From an uncultured Flavobacterium sp. (GTDB lineage: Bacteria > Bacteroidota > Bacteroidia > Flavobacteriales > Flavobacteriaceae), in assembly GCA_946479395.1 (NCBI GenBank), contig CAMLFV010000003.1:1-32638 (forward strand): a stretch of 32,638 nucleotides of DNA, read 5' to 3'. Position 1 is the stretch's first letter, and each line of letters starts with the position of its first letter. Position numbers and translations under genes: made by a program. Positions 29,915 to 32,638 of the stretch are shown in pieces. The notes beneath the pieces were generated by a model, which was not told the origin of the DNA, searched no databases, and was given only the letters and a program-made list of their open reading frames with translations.

Positions 29915-31673
29915 TCTGCACTTTTTTAAATAAATTCTGCATAGATGCTACATCTAACCCGCACTGTTTAAGCTGTTCGTTCACCGTTGCATGCTCTATA
30001 AAAACATCGGGAACGCCTAAATTTATTACCTTAATATTTATATTGTTTGCCAAAATAATCTGATTCATTACACTGCCAAAACCGCCTTTAATGACACCTT
30101 CTTCTACCGTAATAATAGTTTCGAAACCGCTAATCAACTCCACAATTTCTGTTTCGTTTAAAGGTTTGATCTGCAAGAAATGATGCACCGCAAAATAATC
30201 TTCATCAAAGCTTAATGCTTCCACCACATTTTCTAAAATGGTTCCTGTTGAAAAAACGACTGCTTTTTTTCCTTTTTTGATTGATTGAATTTTAGAAAGA
30301 TCGATCTCTTCAAAAGGAACTTTCCAGTTTTCAATGGAAGCATAACCGCGCGGGTAACGAATTGCCACTGGTTTTGAATTATTATTTTGCAACGTAAACA
30401 ACGTTTGACGCAATTCTACAGCATCTTTCGGAGCTAAAATAGTTAGATTTGGAATTGCCTGTAAATACGCAATATCAAAAACGCCCTGATGTGTTGCGCC
30501 GTCTTCGCCCACCAAACCGGCACGATCTATACAAAAAATAACCGGAATGTTCTGCAACGCCACATCGTGAATCAATTGATCGTAAGCACGTTGCAAAAAA
30601 GTAGAATAAATGGCACAGAAAACGGTAAATCCGCTTAACGAAATACCTGCTGCCAAGGTAACTGCGTGTTGTTCAGCGATGCCAACATCAATAGCCCGTT
30701 CAGGAAATTCGTCCATCATGTATTTTAGCGAACTTCCCGTTGGCATTGCTGGTGTAATAGCAAAAATTTTTGGATTCTGTTGCGCTAATTCCAATAAAGT
30801 CAGTCCGAAAACATCCTGATATTTTGTAAACCTCTGTGTATTATTTTCAAGCAGATCGCCTGTAATTTTATCAAACTTTCCCGGTGCGTGATACAGCACC
30901 TGATTTTCTTCTGCCTGTTTTAACCCCTTACCTTTTGTGGTAGTGATATGTAAAAACTGCGGACCACTCTTAGCTTTTAGTCGCTGCAATTCATGAATCA
31001 ATACTTTTAAATCGTGCCCGTCAATTGGTCCAACATATTTAAAATTCAAAGATTTGATCATGTTGTTGCTCTTTGGATTTTCACCTTGTTTCACCTGCAT
31101 TAAATAGCTTTTCAACGCACCTACACTCGGATCGATCCCAATAGCGTTATCGTTTAAAACCACAATTAAATTGGCATTTGTTACACCCGCATGGTTCAAA
31201 GCTTCAAACGCCATCCCCGAAGCAATAGAAGCATCACCAATCACCGCAATATGCTGAATATCGTTTTCGCCCTTTAATTTATCTGCAATTGCCATTCCCA
31301 AAGCCGCCGATATGGATGTAGAAGAATGCCCAACACCAAAAGCATCGTATTCACTTTCGCTTATTTTTGGAAATCCGCTCAATCCGTTTTTTTGTCGGTT
31401 GGTTTCAAAATCGGCTTTACGACCGGTTAAAATTTTGTGCACATATGCTTGATGTCCCACATCCCAAACCAGTTTATCAATAGGCGTATCAAACACATAA
31501 TGCAAAGCAATGGTTAGTTCTACAACACCCAGACTTGCACCCAAATGACCGCCGTTTACCGAAACAACATCGATAATAAACCTACGGATCTCGTCTGCCA
31601 ACTGTTGCAGCTGTTCCAAGGTTTTCGATTTTAAATCGGCAGGAAATTGAATTGTTGGTAAAATTGGGGTCAT
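29907..31673 (-). CDS. dxs: 1-deoxy-D-xylulose-5-phosphate synthase
   Basis: Cytoplasmic thiamine-diphosphate enzyme of 588 residues that joins pyruvate and glyceraldehyde 3-phosphate, the entry step of the MEP isoprenoid pathway. Landmarks are WDVGHQAYVHKILTGR, the ThDP motif GDASIASGMAFEALNHAG (GDA instead of the common GDG) ending VVLNDN, IGIDPSVGAL, and the DRAGLVGEDGATHQGVFD segment of the pyrimidine-binding domain. Slightly shorter than the E. coli enzyme, as usual in this group. Shares a 68-base divergent promoter region with tadA and is followed, with an 8-base overlap, by DUF3078. Confidence 0.96.
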   Translation of the reverse strand: MTPILPTIQFPADLKSKTLEQLQQLADEIRRFIIDVVSVNGGHLGASLGVVELTIALHYVFDTPIDKLVWDVGHQAYVHKILTGRKADFETNRQKNGLSGFPKISESEYDAFGVGHSSTSISAALGMAIADKLKGENDIQHIAVIGDASIASGMAFEALNHAGVTNANLIVVLNDNAIGIDPSVGALKSYLMQVKQGENPKSNNMIKSLNFKYVGPIDGHDLKVLIHELQRLKAKSGPQFLHITTTKGKGLKQAEENQVLYHAPGKFDKITGDLLENNTQRFTKYQDVFGLTLLELAQQNPKIFAITPAMPTGSSLKYMMDEFPERAIDVGIAEQHAVTLAAGISLSGFTVFCAIYSTFLQRAYDQLIHDVALQNIPVIFCIDRAGLVGEDGATHQGVFDIAYLQAIPNLTILAPKDAVELRQTLFTLQNNNSKPVAIRYPRGYASIENWKVPFEEIDLSKIQSIKKGKKAVVFSTGTILENVVEALSFDEDYFAVHHFLQIKPLNETEIVELISGFETIITVEEGVIKGGFGSVMNQIILANNINIKVINLGVPDVFIEHATVNEQLKQCGLDVASMQNLFKKVQNV

Positions 31674-31692
31674 TAACTTTTAAATTATTAAA

Positions 31693-31700
31693 CAAATTTA
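31693..31700 (-). promoter_or_regulatory. -7 box for dxs
   Basis: TAAATTTG on the minus strand fits TAnnTTTG, ending 19 bases before the dxs ATG. Confidence 0.5.
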
Positions 31701-31711
31701 CAATAATATCT

Positions 31712-31719
31712 TATTTTTG
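31712..31719 (+). promoter_or_regulatory. -7 box for tadA
   Basis: TATTTTTG fits TAnnTTTG, ending 22 bases before the tadA ATG. It is only 11 bases from the opposing dxs box, so the two promoters must overlap. Confidence 0.5.
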
Positions 31720-31741
31720 AACGAATAATTTACTGATTGAA

Positions 31742-32176
31742 ATGCTATTGAACGACGAATATTTTATGCGGATTGCTTTAAACGAGGCAAAAGAAGCGCT
31801 TTTAAAAAACGAAATTCCTATTGGGGCGGTTATCGTAGCGAATAATTCTATAATAGCGAAAACGCATAATTTAACCGAAAATTTGAACGATGTTACCGCT
31901 CACGCCGAAATGCAGGCTATTACGGCTGCTGCAAATGCCATTGGTGGTAAGTATTTAAAGAACTGCACCATGTATTTAACGGTTGAACCTTGCCAGATGT
32001 GTGCCGGTGCTTTGTATTGGAGTCAGATTTCTAAAATTGTGGTTGGTGCGCAAGATAACAAACGTGGTTTTACAACAATGGGCGGGCAACTGCACCCGAA
32101 AACAGAAATTGTTTATGGTGTTTTAGAAGATGAATGTAAGGAATTGATGCTTGCATTTTTTCAGAATAAAAGATAA
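31742..32176 (+). CDS. tadA: tRNA-specific adenosine deaminase
   Basis: Zinc-dependent deaminase of 144 residues that converts adenosine 34 to inosine in the anticodon of tRNA-Arg(ACG). The zinc/catalytic motif is complete: HAE in TAHAEMQAI and PCQMC in VEPCQMCAGAL, with YWSQISKIVVGA behind it and the family's GGQLHP segment. Length is typical of TadA. A broader nucleoside (guanine) deaminase is the less likely alternative. It is divergent from dxs and followed by a repeat-filled gap. Confidence 0.92.
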   Translation: MLLNDEYFMRIALNEAKEALLKNEIPIGAVIVANNSIIAKTHNLTENLNDVTAHAEMQAITAAANAIGGKYLKNCTMYLTVEPCQMCAGALYWSQISKIVVGAQDNKRGFTTMGGQLHPKTEIVYGVLEDECKELMLAFFQNKR

Positions 32177-32199
32177 AAGCTGTTTAAGAAACACTAATT

Positions 32200-32280
32200 T
32201 GTCAAACTGAACTTGATTCAGCTTCTCATAAAAGTTTTTAATTAAAATAAGTGAGATTCCGGATCAAGTCCGGAATGACA
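32200..32280. repeat. intergenic repeat family 3, copy 2
   Basis: Contains the hairpins CTGAACTTGATTCAG and ATTCCGGATCAAGTCCGGAAT-like, related to the element at 20912-20990. It is bracketed by inverted AAAGCTGTTT elements. Confidence 0.6.
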
Positions 32281-32311
32281 ATAATTAACTTTCCTAAACA
32301 GCTTTCTTATT

Positions 32312-32370
32312 TAGTTCTCGATACAGAATTTTTCCGATTCTCTTCAAAACTCTTACTCGAACTGACGCTG
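32312..32370. repeat. degenerate family 1 repeat fragment
   Basis: Shares AGTTCTCGATACA at the left and CTCGAACTGACG at the right with the family 1 elements, but the middle is unlike them. Confidence 0.5.
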
Positions 32371-32390
32371 TAAATACAAAATATATAAAA

Positions 32391-32470
32391 TGTCATTCTG
32401 AACGAAGTGAAGAATCCTTAAGATTGCTTCGCCAGTTCGCTATTGCTCGTACCCTCCTTCGTCGGAATGA
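32391..32470. repeat. intergenic repeat family 2, copy 2
   Basis: About 80 bases, starting TGTCATTCTGAACGAAGTGA and ending CCTTCGTCGGAATGA, closely matching 27731-27813. The two ends are imperfect inverted copies (GTCATTC and GGAATGA). It lies 40 bases downstream of the stop of the minus-strand gene cut by the window edge. Confidence 0.8.
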
Positions 32471-32509
32471 AAAGTTAAATTTATATTTTTTGCGAAACAG
32501 CTTTATTAT

Positions 32510-32638
32510 TTAAAAACGATATCCGACAGAAAGTTGCATTACGCGGTTTTTCCAATCAACATTCGGATCATCGATAACATTGGTCATTCCGGCATTGTAT
32601 CGCGCAGAAATCATAAAGTTTAATGGTAAATTAACGCT
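32510..32638 (-). CDS. outer-membrane beta-barrel protein, C-terminal fragment
   Basis: The window edge cuts this gene; only the last 42 codons and the TAA at 32510-32512 are present. The readable end is beta-rich, with NLPLNFMISARYNAGMTNV, then DDPNVDWKNR and a closing strand VMQLSVGYRF ending in Phe. That is the usual end of PorT/OMP_b-brl-type outer-membrane barrels. The frame is open to the edge. No more can be said about its type. Confidence 0.65.
   Translation of the reverse strand, partial: SVNLPLNFMISARYNAGMTNVIDDPNVDWKNRVMQLSVGYRF

Larger units (their letters stand above)
32176..32504. repeat. AAAGCTGTTT/AAACAGCTTT elements flanking nested repeats
   Basis: AAAGCTGTTT at 32176-32185, overlapping the last base of the tadA stop, is inverted at 32296-32305 and again at 32495-32504. 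The first pair extends to 15 of 16 matching bases. The 333-base gap between tadA and the next gene holds no coding sequence, only these elements with family 1, 2 and 3 repeats between them. Confidence 0.6.

Overview
The window is a piece of a Bacteroidota chromosome, almost certainly family Flavobacteriaceae (a Flavobacterium, Myroides or Paenimyroides relative). The DNA is AT-rich. Many genes are preceded by the Bacteroidota promoter -7 box TAnnTTTG. Gene neighbourhoods are typical of flavobacteria: ftsX-DUF3098-uppP-truB, asnS-rpoN-membrane protein, and dxs-DUF3078. No rRNA, tRNA, CRISPR, phage or transposase gene was seen. Most of the window is ordinary housekeeping sequence with short intergenic repeats.

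Layout, left to right. 143-532 is a secreted SPOR-domain protein. 658-2916 (-) is a CPA2-type cation/H+ antiporter with a near-perfect palindrome upstream. 3167-6295 (-) is a tightly packed five-gene operon: two tandem paralogous outer-membrane beta-barrel proteins, a small membrane coiled-coil protein resembling the tail of an SPFH/prohibitin protein without its SPFH domain, a LytS-type histidine kinase lacking a sensor domain, and a LytTR response regulator. 6477-9386 (-) is leuS, whose reading frame appears to have absorbed two repeat-like DNA segments. 9633-12711 (+) is a small conserved protein followed by ftsX, DUF3098, uppP and truB (cell division and wall lipid carrier, tRNA modification). 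12727-17896 holds a YiiX-like papain-fold protein, a CBS-pair protein, a PEP mutase-like protein, a JmjC/cupin-8 protein, a secreted unknown, a thioredoxin-fold protein and a patatin phospholipase. 17950-19230 is pyrH-frr.

19300-23898 is more accessory. It contains a secreted CarboxypepD-reg-like protein, a caspase-like (DUF6642-type) protein that seems to lack its catalytic His/Cys, a DUF3060 protein, a subclass B1 metallo-beta-lactamase of CcrA/CfiA type translationally coupled to a YqiA-type esterase, a DinB-family protein and a small lipoprotein. 24047-27674 is asnS, rpoN and a divergent PAP2-like membrane protein. 27830-31673 (-) is an outer-membrane beta-barrel protein and the dxs-DUF3078 pair. 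31742-32176 is tadA. The right edge cuts through the 3' end of another outer-membrane beta-barrel gene (-).

Recurring features are: (i) one-base TAATG stop/start overlaps at five gene junctions; (ii) compact intrinsic terminators between transcription units; (iii) at least three families of palindromic intergenic repeats, several lying just downstream of stop codons and clustered in the 333-base gap after tadA; (iv) two repeat-like in-frame insertions in leuS. The best candidates for something new are the OMP/SPFH-tail/LytS-LytTR operon, the apparently dead caspase-like protein and the repeat insertions in leuS. No self-contained undescribed defence or mobile system was recognised. All family assignments are from reading the protein sequences, without database searches.
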